DNA of 64,000 nucleotides from Acidimicrobiaceae bacterium (GCA_003152015.1 PLZF01000013.1:1-64000), one strand, 5' to 3'; counted from the stretch's first letter, positions 45,290 through 54,056 are shown. A program made the numbers and translations. Notes: generated by a model not told the origin, from the letters alone.

Positions 45290-46615
45290 TCAGGGCTTGG
45301 TCCCCGGAGGGTAGAAGTAGGGCTGATCACAGCGATAGCCGCCGTTCGGGCTGCTCAACGCGGTGTCATCCACCCGGGTGAACTGCCCACTTTTGATCTG
45401 GGCGATGATGTAACAAGTGGCCGGTACCTTGCCCGCCGGGTTGGCAGGGGCTATCAGGTTGCCGCCGGTGAAGGTCTTGATCGACCGAAGCGCCTGCAAT
45501 AGCAGGCCCCGGCTCGGATTCGGGCCGGCGACCCTCAGGGCCTGCACGAACAGTTCGGCGGAGATCCAGCCGTACAGGGTGAACAGATCCGGCTTGAAGC
45601 CCGGCGACGTGGTCTGCACCCACGACAGGAACTGCTTGACGGCCGGAATGGAAGCTGTGTCTTCTCCGAGGTAGAGGGAAGTATTTTGCTCCAGATACGA
45701 GCCGTCGGTTGCCGACGCTCCCCCCGACGCTGCCACCAACGCCTGGCTGTAGGTGGACGCACCCAGCACCACTACCGGGTGGAAGTTCTGTTGAGCCAGG
45801 GCCTTGAATACGGCTGAAGCGTAATTTTCGGGCATCTGTTCAACAAAGAGGATCTTCACTCCGGCGTTTCTCATGGCAATGACGTTCCGGGTGAAATCGG
45901 TCTGGGTGATGTCGAAGGTCGGGTCGTAGGCGACGTGGTAGCCGAGGTGCTGCATCGCCGCCTTTTCACCGTTCCACTTGGTGATGGCCGACGCTTGATT
46001 GGCAATTAACGCTCCGGCATGGAGGACGTCATTGGGGTATTTCTTCTGGAAGTACACCAAGGGCCCGAGTTGCCAGCCTGTTGATGCCCCCCCCGGGCTG
46101 AAGCTATTGGGGAGGTTGTTGGTCGCGTTGTCAAGGGCGATCGACACGTTGGGCACGGATGGATCGGCCGCCAATACCGTCCCCCCAAACGCGTCATTGA
46201 GCGAGAAGCTGCCGACCATGGCAAAGTCGGTCGTCATGTCCTGCTGGGTGAGCGCCTTGTTGTTGGCCCCGTTGTTATATCCGTCGTCGGCTCCGTCAAC
46301 GACGATCTTTCGCCCGTTCACACCTCCTAAGGAGTTGATGTAATCGGCATAGGCCTTTACTCCGACCTGTGACCCTTTGAACAGCCCAAGGGTCAGGGTG
46401 GAGACATTGCCGATGCGCACGGTGGTGAGGGTGAGACCTGTCGTACTGCGGAATGCCGCGGGCGGGATGGCCGACTTGGTGGACGAACTCGACGGTCCCT
46501 GTGTGGACGTGGACGAGCACGCTACCAGGGTTGTCGCCAACACTCCGACAACCAATATCACCGTGACCCGCGGTCCCCGACCTGATGTTGTCGCAATTCC
46601 AGTCCTGAACCTCAT
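45290..46615 (-). CDS. ABC-type substrate-binding lipoprotein (branched-chain amino acid family)
   Basis: A 441-residue type-1 periplasmic binding protein. Signal peptide and lipobox VLATTLVACSS give a membrane-anchored lipoprotein. Ligand-lobe landmarks include VRIGNVSTLTLGLFKGSQVG, INSLGGVNGRKIVVDGADDG, MVGSFSLNDAFGGTVLA, IKFLFVEQMP-like (VKILFVEQMPENYASAVFKA) and FKPDLFTLYGWISAELFVQA. Ligand unknown; no permease or ATPase adjoins, so it is a second orphan receptor in this window. It is located at the head of the leftward thioesterase-oxidoreductase group, 86 bp downstream of it. Confidence 0.9.
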   Translation of the reverse strand: MRFRTGIATTSGRGPRVTVILVVGVLATTLVACSSTSTQGPSSSSTKSAIPPAAFRSTTGLTLTTVRIGNVSTLTLGLFKGSQVGVKAYADYINSLGGVNGRKIVVDGADDGYNNGANNKALTQQDMTTDFAMVGSFSLNDAFGGTVLAADPSVPNVSIALDNATNNLPNSFSPGGASTGWQLGPLVYFQKKYPNDVLHAGALIANQASAITKWNGEKAAMQHLGYHVAYDPTFDITQTDFTRNVIAMRNAGVKILFVEQMPENYASAVFKALAQQNFHPVVVLGASTYSQALVAASGGASATDGSYLEQNTSLYLGEDTASIPAVKQFLSWVQTTSPGFKPDLFTLYGWISAELFVQALRVAGPNPSRGLLLQALRSIKTFTGGNLIAPANPAGKVPATCYIIAQIKSGQFTRVDDTALSSPNGGYRCDQPYFYPPGTKP

Positions 46616-46701
46616 GTGGATTCTCCGCTTCTATGGCCCGACCGGGAAGACAATGACGTCTCATCCCCCCGGAAGTAACCGCTGGACGACTCTATGAAAA
46701 T

Positions 46702-47397
46702 TTAACTGCCACCACCACCACGACGATGCATGGATGCAATGCGGGAGCGGTCCATGGTGGCGAACTCCCCCACGGCCTCGACCGTGACCACTCCTCCTTG
46801 GATCAGTTGGCCCCGACTGTGGATACGTCGACCCTCGATCGAGGTGACCCACCCTTCGAAGCGGGCCGGGCGGTTGATCACGGTGGGTTGCAGGTACCGA
46901 ATAGTCAGCGTGACGGTTGGCCCGGCCGCTCCGGCTATCACGTTGGCCGCGGTCAAGACGAGGTCGAATGCACCCGCCAACACCGCACCGTGGACACATC
47001 CGGGCGCGCCCTCATACGGAGAGGTGAACGTCGCGTGCCCGATGGCTTTGGGCGGATCGAACTCGATCACCAGTGGGAGCGCCACTGGGTTGCACGGACC
47101 AATCACGACGTCGAAGGGCATGACGTCAGCCAAGTTGCTGGTCGCATCGCCTCCAGCATTGTCGGCGGCATACCGACTGGCACCCACCCCGTCCGACTCC
47201 GGCAGATAGCGTTCGAGTTGGTCAGCAACTGCCGACAGTGTGGCGGTGGCATCGGCCAAGAGTTCGGACGAGGCCACCGAGCTCACCGTGGCCGCCATCA
47301 GGCGCCGAACCGCAGTGGCCAAGGCCTGGCGCCCACTGTCACTCGATGGGCCGATCGGGATCGACACTGATTCGTCAGATGAAGTGGATGCCGTCAT
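46702..47397 (-). CDS. Hotdog-fold thioesterase-like protein (PaaI/4HBT type)
   Basis: A 231-residue protein whose C-terminal half is a hotdog domain: FTSPYEGAPGCVHGAVLAGA, FDLVLTAANVIAGAAGPTVT, LTIRYLQPTVINRPARFEGW. The HG...D pattern is that of acyl-CoA thioesterases. The N-terminal 80 residues are helical and unusual (RRLMAATVSSVASSELLADA). It would hydrolyse acyl-CoA esters. The start overlaps the stop of the upstream F420-type oxidoreductase by 4 bp (ATGA). Confidence 0.8.
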   Translation of the reverse strand: MTASTSSDESVSIPIGPSSDSGRQALATAVRRLMAATVSSVASSELLADATATLSAVADQLERYLPESDGVGASRYAADNAGGDATSNLADVMPFDVVIGPCNPVALPLVIEFDPPKAIGHATFTSPYEGAPGCVHGAVLAGAFDLVLTAANVIAGAAGPTVTLTIRYLQPTVINRPARFEGWVTSIEGRRIHSRGQLIQGGVVTVEAVGEFATMDRSRIASMHRRGGGGS

Positions 47398-48242
47398 CGA
47401 CCAAACCGCCCCACATAGTCGGCGTGAACATCGAGCACCTTGAGCATGTCATCGGCTGGGCCGGAGGGAACCCGTAGCACCACCTCGTAAACGCCCAATC
47501 CTTCATAGTGGGCCAACTTCTCATCGCTGGGCACCGTCCCGAATGGAACCACCCGGATCGATGCCGGGTCACGGTCCCGTGCTTCGTACGCCCTCCGGAG
47601 TTCGGGCAGCGCCGAGGTCAACCCGGCCCCTCCGATCGGCATCCAGCCATCGGCGTACTCGGCGATGGCCGCGAAGACCCCGGGGTACGGGCCTCCGCCC
47701 ACCAAGGTCATCACCCGCGGTTGCTGGATCGGTTTGGGCCAACTCCAACACGGATCGAGGGATACGTAGGTGCCGTGGAACTGGGCCTGCTCCTCGGACC
47801 ACAACGCCTGCATGCACAGGACGTGCTCACGAGCGATCTCTCGTCTCTCGGAGAACTTGACGCCATGATCGCTTGCCTCTTCGCGATTCCAACCGAAACC
47901 GAGCCCGAATATCACCCGGCCCCCGCTCAGATGGTCGAGGGTGGCGAGCAACTTTGCCAACACGATGGGATCGTGCTGGGCAGCCAGGACCACGCCGGTA
48001 CCCAGGTTGATCCTCGTGGTCACCGCGGCCGCCATCGACAGGGCCACAAACGGATCGAGACTGCGCCGGTAGTCCTCGGCATGGACCCCCTCCACCAGGG
48101 CCGGTGGCGTATCTGCCCGCACCGGAAGATGGGTGTGTTCGGGCAGATACAACGAGTCAAACCCCCGGTCCTCGACGGCGCGCGCCAGGTCAGCGGGGAC
48201 CATGGCCTGGTCGGTCAGAAAGGCGGTGATCCCGAGGCGCAC
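47394..48242 (-). CDS. LLM-class F420-dependent oxidoreductase
   Basis: A 282-residue luciferase-like TIM-barrel oxidoreductase: LGITAFLTDQAMVPADLARA, GFDSLYLPEHTHLPV, TRINLGTGVVLAAQHDPIVL, RVIFGLGFGWNREEASDHGV, and the end block PIQQPRVMTLVGGGPYPGVF. The subfamily is the usual F420-binding one of actinobacteria, with unknown substrate. Coupled to the thioesterase downstream and 7 bp from the enoyl-CoA hydratase gene upstream, so it belongs to a fatty-acyl or steroid-like catabolic operon. Confidence 0.9.
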   Translation of the reverse strand: MRLGITAFLTDQAMVPADLARAVEDRGFDSLYLPEHTHLPVRADTPPALVEGVHAEDYRRSLDPFVALSMAAAVTTRINLGTGVVLAAQHDPIVLAKLLATLDHLSGGRVIFGLGFGWNREEASDHGVKFSERREIAREHVLCMQALWSEEQAQFHGTYVSLDPCWSWPKPIQQPRVMTLVGGGPYPGVFAAIAEYADGWMPIGGAGLTSALPELRRAYEARDRDPASIRVVPFGTVPSDEKLAHYEGLGVYEVVLRVPSGPADDMLKVLDVHADYVGRFGR

Positions 48243-48249
48243 GGTGAGG

Positions 48250-49014
48250 TCAGTCCCTCAGCCCAGAGATCAAACCCAATCCCGGGTTGGTAGCGGGATC
48301 GGTGAACAGTGCGGCGAAGGCAGATTCCTCCCGTTGACGGGCGGCGGCGATGGCGGGACGAAGATCCTCCATCATCAACCGCTTGATCTCCCGGACGCCA
48401 TGCGGAGGGAAGGCCGCTATCCGTCGCGCCAGTGCCATCGTTTCCTCGAGCACCCTGCCTTCGGGGACCACTCGCAGCGCGATGCCGGAGTCGACAGCCT
48501 GTCGGGCGTCGATCCATTCCGACATCAGGAGCACCGACGCCGCCCGCTGCCATCCCATTCGAGCCGGGAGCAAGAAGCTGCTGGCCGCCTCGGGGGGCAC
48601 ACCCATCTCCGCGAACGGACAGCGCAGTCGGGCGGTTTCGTCCACCAGCACCACATCGACGTGAGCCAACATGGTGAAGCCCAGCCCTACCCCGACGCCG
48701 TGAACGGCGGCCAACAGCGGCTTCTCGAACGACTGCAGGGAGTCGAGGAGCTCCTGGAAACCCTTCCCGACTCCCGGTCCCGCGGTGCCGGTGGCGATAG
48801 CCGCCATCTCGCGGAGATCCTGGCCCGAAGTGAACGCCTTTCCCCGCCCGGTGAGAACAACCGCATTGACCGAGTCGTTCGACGAGGCTTCCACCAACGC
48901 GGTGGTGACCGCCTGATACATGGCGACGTCAAAGGCGTTGCGGACCTCGGGTCGGTCGAAGGCGATCAGCCTGACCCCTTCACCATCCTCGACATCGACG
49001 CGGTGTGCGGTCAC
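48250..49014 (-). CDS. Enoyl-CoA hydratase/isomerase family protein
   Basis: A 254-residue crotonase-fold protein. The oxyanion and CoA sites show AFDRPEVRNAFDVAMYQAVT, VLTGRGKAFTSGQDLREMAA, KPLLAAVHGVGVGLGFTMLA and CPFAEMGVPPEAASSFLLPA; one catalytic Glu is in AEMGVPPEA. It could hydrate or isomerise enoyl-CoA. I start at GTG 49014 (VTAHRVDVEDGEG), the usual distance before the first conserved block; ATG 49083 would add 23 residues and overlap the SDR gene by 32 bp. Neither has a good ribosome site. Confidence 0.86.
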   Translation of the reverse strand: MTAHRVDVEDGEGVRLIAFDRPEVRNAFDVAMYQAVTTALVEASSNDSVNAVVLTGRGKAFTSGQDLREMAAIATGTAGPGVGKGFQELLDSLQSFEKPLLAAVHGVGVGLGFTMLAHVDVVLVDETARLRCPFAEMGVPPEAASSFLLPARMGWQRAASVLLMSEWIDARQAVDSGIALRVVPEGRVLEETMALARRIAAFPPHGVREIKRLMMEDLRPAIAAARQREESAFAALFTDPATNPGLGLISGLRD

Positions 49015-49051
49015 GGCTCGTGGCTCATGGGCGGACAACCTGGCCACTGCA

Positions 49052-49843
49052 TCACGGACGGACCACCTGGCCGCCGTCGACATTGAAGACGTGGCCGGTA
49101 ATCCACGATGCCTCGTCCGACAACAGAAAGAGGCACATCCCCACCAGATCGGACGTCTCTCCCTGTCTCTTGAGGGCCAGTGACGCCAAAATCGGTTTCA
49201 TGAAGGCATCAGGCACCACGGTGCGGGACGCCTCGGTATCGATGGGCCCGGGAGCGATGGCGTTGGTGCGAATGTGCTGACCCCCGAGCTCGTGGGCCAA
49301 CTGCTGGGTGATCGAATTCACGCCGGCCTTGGCCAGGCCGTAGAAGCCGGCGTACATGTAGGCAGCCGTCGAGGACTGATTGACGATGGCGCCTCCACCC
49401 CGGGCCTTCATCGCCGGGTAACACGCCCGTACGCAGTTGAGTGCGCCCATCATGTTCACCGACAAGAACCGGGTGAGGTAGTCCCAGTCCACGGTGAGCA
49501 GCAGGTCGAGCTGCATGCCGCCGAAAATGGCGGCGTTGTTCACCAGGTAATCGATGCCTCCGAATCGGCTCACGGCGGCCTCCGCCATGGCGACGGCCGA
49601 TGCCGGGTCGGCCACATCGACCCGTACTGCTTCGGCCTTACCGCCCGTCGAGCGGATGCCCTCCGCCACGACGGCCGCATTGTCCTCGTCGATGTCGGCC
49701 ACGATCACCGCGGCACCGGCATTCGCCAACGCCTCCGCATAGGCCTGGCCGATTCCCCCGGCCGAACCGGTGACGATCGCCACTTTGTCGCTGAAATCGA
49801 ACCGCACCATCGGGGTCGTTGCTGGGGTGGTCTCTTTGCTCAT
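49052..49843 (-). CDS. Short-chain dehydrogenase/reductase (SDR)
   Basis: A 263-residue NAD(P)-dependent oxidoreductase: TGSAGGIGQAYAEALANAGA (cofactor motif), DVADPASAVAMAEAAVSRFG, NNAAIFGG, the catalytic Ser in VNQSSTAAY and the YxxxK pair in FYGLAKAGVNSI. The C-terminus GHVFNVDGGQVVRP is complete. It probably oxidises a secondary alcohol. In this cluster it corresponds by position and type to Rv0769 of Mycobacterium tuberculosis. Start ATG 49843 overlaps the CMD-type gene stop (ATGA). Confidence 0.92.
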   Translation of the reverse strand: MSKETTPATTPMVRFDFSDKVAIVTGSAGGIGQAYAEALANAGAAVIVADIDEDNAAVVAEGIRSTGGKAEAVRVDVADPASAVAMAEAAVSRFGGIDYLVNNAAIFGGMQLDLLLTVDWDYLTRFLSVNMMGALNCVRACYPAMKARGGGAIVNQSSTAAYMYAGFYGLAKAGVNSITQQLAHELGGQHIRTNAIAPGPIDTEASRTVVPDAFMKPILASLALKRQGETSDLVGMCLFLLSDEASWITGHVFNVDGGQVVRP

Positions 49844-50232
49844 GATGACTCCGTCCGGTGACGTTTGGCGATGACCCGCTCGGCAACTTCATTCACTCCT
49901 GTCGACAATGGCCAACCGATGTAATGGGCGAGATGCACGACCGTCTCGCGCACCTGCTCCTCGGTCAACTCCTCGCGATCCAAGGCAGATTGAAACTGGA
50001 TTTCCACCAACTGCGACTGGCCCAGTGCCGCCAGCACGCCGATGGTCATCAACCTCCGATCTCTGATGTCGAGCTGGGAACGGGTCCAGACCTCACCGAA
50101 CAGGTGGTCTACAGTGAAGGCGACATACGGTCCGGGGATGGCTGCCGGGTCGACGGAGAACCCGTAGACCTCCTGCATTTTCGCGATGCCCTTGCTGCGG
50201 GACGACCCGGGGTCGTTGGGTTGATCACTCAT
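49840..50232 (-). CDS. Carboxymuconolactone-decarboxylase-family protein
   Basis: A 130-residue all-helical protein of the CMD/AhpD fold: MQEVYGFSVDPAAIPGPYVA, FGEVWTRSQLDIRDRRLMTI, GVLAALGQSQLVEIQFQSAL, VRETVVHLAHYIGWPLSTGV. It has no CxxC, so it is not an AhpD-type peroxidase but a gamma-CMD-like enzyme or a detoxifying lyase, substrate unknown. It resembles Rv0771 of M. tuberculosis in position and type. ATG 50232 (MSDQPNDPG) is chosen; longer frames run over the aldehyde dehydrogenase. It lies 20 bp after that gene. Confidence 0.85.
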   Translation of the reverse strand: MSDQPNDPGSSRSKGIAKMQEVYGFSVDPAAIPGPYVAFTVDHLFGEVWTRSQLDIRDRRLMTIGVLAALGQSQLVEIQFQSALDREELTEEQVRETVVHLAHYIGWPLSTGVNEVAERVIAKRHRTESS

Positions 50233-50252
50233 CTTGTTGTTCTCACTCTCAT

Positions 50253-51749
50253 TCAGGCCGGTTCGGCGATCGACTTCGTCTCGAGATACTCCTCGAATCC
50301 GGCGATCCCGGCCTCCCGGCCGATTCCCGACTGCTTGTAGCCACCGAAGGGAACGTCCGGGCTGTACCAGAGCCCTCCGTTCACGCCGATGGTCCCCGTG
50401 CGTATCCGATTGGCCACCCCCACCGCCCGGTCCCGATCGCTCGCCCACACCGAGCCCGACAATCCGTAGGGCGAAGCATTGGCCAGCCTCACTGCATCAT
50501 CGTCTCCGTCGTGGGGGATGACCACCAGCACCGGGCCGAAGATCTCCTCCGAGCTCACCTGGGCCGCATTGTCGACTCCGACGATCAGGGTCGGTTCGAT
50601 GAAGAAGCCCTTCTCGAGCCCGGGGGGACGTCCACCGCCGGTGACAATGGATCCCCCTTCCTCTGTCGCCAGCCGAATGTACCCTTCCACCCGCTGGCGC
50701 TGGCGGGCATTCACCACCGGCCCGCAAATGGTGCCCGGCTCGGTGGGATCACCGGCGGGAAGCTTCCCCATCACCGCCGCCGTCGCACTCACCGCTTCGT
50801 CGAACTGTTGTCGGGGAACCAGCAGCCGGGTGGTGATCGCACACCCCTGTCCGGCGTGCGTGCACACGGTGAACGCCGCCACTGCACATGCGCCACGCAG
50901 GTCTGCCTCGTCGAGGATCACGAAGGCCGACTTTCCTCCCAGCTCGAGGAATACCTTCTTGAGGGTCTCTGCCGCCGACGCCATCACCTGCTTGCCGGTG
51001 GCGGTGGATCCGGTGAAACTCACCTGGTCCACCCTCCCGTCCACCGTCAACTGTGCGCCGATGCGATGGTCGGATGACGTCACGATGTTGACCACACCGG
51101 CAGGGATGTCGGTCTCCTCGGCGATGAGTCGCCCAAGCACGGTGGCACACCAAGGTGTGTCGGGAGCCGGCTTCAATACCACCGTGTTGCCAGCCGCCAG
51201 TGCGGGGCCCAACTTGGCCAGTGTGATCTGGTGGGGCACGTTCCACGGAGTGATGGCACCGACCACGCCGGTGGCCTCTCGCCGGACCCAGCGATGGGAG
51301 AGGATGCCGAGCGGAGCGGCGTTGCCCAGGTCGGTCTCCCACTGATAGCTCTCGGCCAGGTCAGCTATCCACCCCAACGAGGCGACGGGGTCGTCGAGTT
51401 GTGCGGAATGGGTCAATGACACCGGAGTGCCCGTTTCCGCCACCGTCATGGCCCGAATCTCATCGGCATGCTTGAGGAAGGCAGCCTGCAGTTGGCGGAG
51501 CCCCGCCACCCGTCGAGCCAGGTTGGTGGACCAGTCTGTTTCGTCAAAGGCACGTCGCGCCGATCCGATCGCGGCATCGAGATCCACGTCGTCGGCATCG
51601 GCCACTACCCCGAGGACCTCCTCGGTGGCCGGATTGATGGTCTCGAAGACCTTGCCCGATCGCGCCGGCCGCAACTGACCGTCGATCAACAGGCGCTCTT
51701 CGCCGACGATGGCGACAGGGTTGGTGGCGACAGGGTTGGTGGCGCTCAC
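50253..51749 (-). CDS. NAD-dependent aldehyde dehydrogenase
   Basis: A 498-residue aldehyde dehydrogenase. Landmarks: TPWNVPHQITLAKLGPALAA, FTGSTATGKQVMASAAETLK, LELGGKSAFVILDEADLRGA (base Glu), HAGQGCAITTRLLVPR with the catalytic Cys, and EIFGPVLVVIPHDGDDDA. Its nucleophile block GQGCAIT is close to the betaine/benzaldehyde-type subfamilies. A short direct repeat gives NPVATNPVA at the N-terminus. It resembles aldA (Rv0768) in the mycobacterial cyp51 neighbourhood. Start ATG 51749 overlaps the upstream dehydrogenase stop by 4 bp. Confidence 0.93.
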   Translation of the reverse strand: MSATNPVATNPVAIVGEERLLIDGQLRPARSGKVFETINPATEEVLGVVADADDVDLDAAIGSARRAFDETDWSTNLARRVAGLRQLQAAFLKHADEIRAMTVAETGTPVSLTHSAQLDDPVASLGWIADLAESYQWETDLGNAAPLGILSHRWVRREATGVVGAITPWNVPHQITLAKLGPALAAGNTVVLKPAPDTPWCATVLGRLIAEETDIPAGVVNIVTSSDHRIGAQLTVDGRVDQVSFTGSTATGKQVMASAAETLKKVFLELGGKSAFVILDEADLRGACAVAAFTVCTHAGQGCAITTRLLVPRQQFDEAVSATAAVMGKLPAGDPTEPGTICGPVVNARQRQRVEGYIRLATEEGGSIVTGGGRPPGLEKGFFIEPTLIVGVDNAAQVSSEEIFGPVLVVIPHDGDDDAVRLANASPYGLSGSVWASDRDRAVGVANRIRTGTIGVNGGLWYSPDVPFGGYKQSGIGREAGIAGFEEYLETKSIAEPA

Positions 51750-52612
51750 AGGGCCTCTTGTCCCGTTCCCACTCCGAAGATGTCATCACAACGATCTTCG
51801 GTAAGGGTCGCCATGGGCAGTGTGACTCCGAGGGTCCCCGCCACCTCGAGGGCGGCCCGAAGGTCCTTGTGGGCGAGGGCCGCCGCCGATCGCATGGCCG
51901 ACACCAGTCCTTCATTGTCGCTTTCGGTGAACGGGGCCACCGTGGACCGGAACATCAGCGTTGACGCTCCTCCGATACGGGCGTCGCTGGCCTTGATCAC
52001 CTGGGCCAGCTTGCCGAGATCGATGCCCGCGGCCTCGGCCAGAAGTTGGCCTTCGTACGCGGCCAGCCAAGATCCGTACTGGACCAGATTGCGGGCCAAC
52101 TTGGCGGTGAGCCCGGCACCAAAGGGACCCATGCGGACGACCAGGGAGCTGATGGCGTCGAGCACCGGGCGAACGTCATCGATGGTGGCGGGGTCGCCCC
52201 CCACCATGCACACCAGGTCCCCGCTGGCCGCTGCGCTGGGTCCGCCGCTGACCCCGCAGTCCACCACCGCCACACCGGCCTCAGCCGACTCGACCCCGAT
52301 GGCCTCGACGCAACTTGCAGAGATGGTGCTCACGATAAGGACGGTGGTCATCGGCCCCGCGGAGGCCAGGGCTCCCTCGGGCCCGGACAGCACGGCGTGA
52401 ACCTGGGCGTCATTGACCACCGCCACCACCACCACATCTGAGCGCTGGGCCAGTTCGGCCGGCGAACCGGCTAGTACGGCCCGGCCGCGGTACTTCTCGG
52501 TGGCTTCATCCCGTACATCGCAGACCACCAGAGGGAGGCCGGCGGCCAGCACGCTGGTTGCCACCCCGTCCCCGATGTCACCGAGCCCGATCACCCCGAC
52601 AACCGGGACCAT
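51746..52612 (-). CDS. 3-hydroxyisobutyrate-dehydrogenase-like NAD(P)-oxidoreductase
   Basis: A 288-residue beta-hydroxyacid dehydrogenase-family protein: VGVIGLGDIGDGVATSVLAA (Rossmann), VVVVAVVNDAQVHAVLSGPE, VDCGVSGGPSAAASGDLVCM, and the catalytic Lys in GAGLTAKLARNLVQYG. It would oxidise a beta-hydroxy acid or reduce a semialdehyde. ATG 52612 (MVPVVGVIG) is chosen over GTG 52642 because the nucleotide-binding fold begins at once. First gene of the leftward half, it resembles Rv0770 in the mycobacterial neighbourhood, and is divergent from 52720. Confidence 0.88.
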   Translation of the reverse strand: MVPVVGVIGLGDIGDGVATSVLAAGLPLVVCDVRDEATEKYRGRAVLAGSPAELAQRSDVVVVAVVNDAQVHAVLSGPEGALASAGPMTTVLIVSTISASCVEAIGVESAEAGVAVVDCGVSGGPSAAASGDLVCMVGGDPATIDDVRPVLDAISSLVVRMGPFGAGLTAKLARNLVQYGSWLAAYEGQLLAEAAGIDLGKLAQVIKASDARIGGASTLMFRSTVAPFTESDNEGLVSAMRSAAALAHKDLRAALEVAGTLGVTLPMATLTEDRCDDIFGVGTGQEAL

Positions 52613-52688
52613 GACCGGTTCCGTACCCTCGCCTATCGGCACCAGAACACCCCCATCGATTCTTCGCGGCTCCGAGTGCCACTCGATT

Positions 52689-52722
52689 TGGACACGTGTC
52701 TGGACTATAGTGTGGACACATG
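52689..52722 (+). promoter_or_regulatory. Leaderless promoter with paired palindromic operator
   Basis: A -10 element TATAGT lies at 52706-52711 and the ATG of the next gene at 52720, so a start point seven to nine bases after the hexamer falls on the ATG: a leaderless transcript. Two inverted repeats bracket it, GACACGTGTC (52691-52700, perfect palindrome) and GTGTGGACAC (52710-52719, GTGT/ACAC arms), centred 19 bp apart. They are good candidates for the binding sites of the TetR protein encoded downstream. No clear -35 box is seen. Confidence 0.55.
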
Positions 52723-53463
52723 ACTTCTCGCAATGTCGATCAACCTTCAGATACCGACCCGGTTGCCGTCCCCCACAGTGTCGGCCTCGACGACTACTCC
52801 GGCAAGTTCATCGCCGATTTCCAGTACGAAGACCTGTCGAGAGAGGCGTTGGTCCGCCTGGTCCGCGAGTACGCCCAGGCCGTCCACATCCTCGATCGCT
52901 CCATGTGCGCGGCGATCAGCATGTCGCACGGGGTGCAGGAGATGGAGCGCCTCGCCATCGAAGAGTGGCGCGGGGCGAGTCCCGTGTACGGGGAGCGCCT
53001 TCGCAAGATCATGGGCGTCGAGGGCAATGACGTGGAGGCCATCTTCAAGGTGCTCCAACTCGACCCCGGTTTCCCTCATCACTATCTCGATGTGCGCTAC
53101 GAGGTGGTCGACGAGAAGCATGGCTTCTTCGAACTCGCCTACTGCGGAGCCCTGATGGATGTCGAACCATTTGGCGACAAGATGGTGACCAGCATGTGTC
53201 ATCACATCGAAGACGGGACATTCGATGTCACCGCCCAAGCCATCAACCCCAAGGCGCACATCCGGCACGTTCACCGACCTCCAAGGGTGCCGAGCGGCCG
53301 GTCTCCCCATTGCCGGTGGGAGCTGATCATCGACGATGACAATGAGACGCTCCCCGAGGCCGACATCACCAAAATCACCCGGATGACCACTGCGGCCTCC
53401 TTCGAATTCCCACCCATGCGCGATGGAACGCCACACAATCCGGGACACACCCACTCTCCATGA
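52720..53463 (+). CDS. Unknown protein, possibly ATC-hydrolase-like
   Basis: A 247-residue soluble protein with conserved-looking Cys/His motifs: FPHHYLDVRYEVVDEKHGFF, ELAYCGALMDVEPFGDK, CHHIEDGTFDVTAQAINPKA, HIRHVHRPPR. A similarity to L-2-amino-thiazoline-4-carboxylate-hydrolase-type proteins is possible, but that is a weak memory and no catalytic site can be asserted. Start ATG 52720 fits a leaderless promoter. It precedes the TetR gene by a 4-bp overlap (53460-53463), so it is the first gene of the rightward P450 operon. I do not know an equivalent gene at this spot in the mycobacterial cluster. Confidence 0.7.
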   Translation: MTSRNVDQPSDTDPVAVPHSVGLDDYSGKFIADFQYEDLSREALVRLVREYAQAVHILDRSMCAAISMSHGVQEMERLAIEEWRGASPVYGERLRKIMGVEGNDVEAIFKVLQLDPGFPHHYLDVRYEVVDEKHGFFELAYCGALMDVEPFGDKMVTSMCHHIEDGTFDVTAQAINPKAHIRHVHRPPRVPSGRSPHCRWELIIDDDNETLPEADITKITRMTTAASFEFPPMRDGTPHNPGHTHSP

Positions 53464-54056
53464 TCGACGCTCCGGTCCTCGAAGCCACCCGACGGCGCCT
53501 GACCCAACGCCAGGCCGAAGTCGTCCAGCAATTAGTTGACGCCACCGCCAAAGAGGTTGACGAAGAGGGCTACCCAGGCCTGACCGTCCGAAATGTGGCG
53601 CGGCGGGCCGGTGTGGCTCCGGCCACTGCCTACAACTACTTCAGTTCCAAGGACCATCTGCTGGCCGAGCTCCTGTGGCGTCGCATGAATGCGCTTCCCC
53701 CGGTCGACGCTTCCGGCGACGCGCCGACAGTTGAGCGATTGGTGGAGACCGTCCAGATGATGGCGCTCCTGACGACAGAGAGCCCCGCTCTGGTTGGTGC
53801 CTGCACCACCGCGCTCCTCAGCGCCACTCCTGACGTAAAACATTTACGGGATCGGATCGGTGCCGTGATCCATCAGCGGTTTGTGGCCGCGCTGGGCTCC
53901 GAGATCGATCCGACAGTTGTGCGAGTTCTGGAAACCACCTATTCGGGAGCACTCCTGATGGCAGGCATGGGACACATGACCTACTCCGAGGTGCCCACGT
54001 TTGTCGGCGAAGCCGCACGATTGATGATGGCCGGTGAGCGGAGCACGTCCGCATGA
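53460..54056 (+). CDS. TetR-family transcription regulator
   Basis: A 198-residue regulator whose N-terminal HTH reads KEVDEEGYPGLTVRNVARRA and GVAPATAYNYFSSKDHLLAE. The helical C-terminal part (LVETVQMMALLTTESPALVG...) is the ligand-binding domain. As second gene of the P450 operon and close to two palindromes at 52691-52719, it probably represses both the operon and itself and responds to a substrate of the pathway. It corresponds in type and position to Rv0767c. The start overlaps the preceding stop (ATGA). Confidence 0.9.
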   Translation: MIDAPVLEATRRRLTQRQAEVVQQLVDATAKEVDEEGYPGLTVRNVARRAGVAPATAYNYFSSKDHLLAELLWRRMNALPPVDASGDAPTVERLVETVQMMALLTTESPALVGACTTALLSATPDVKHLRDRIGAVIHQRFVAALGSEIDPTVVRVLETTYSGALLMAGMGHMTYSEVPTFVGEAARLMMAGERSTSA

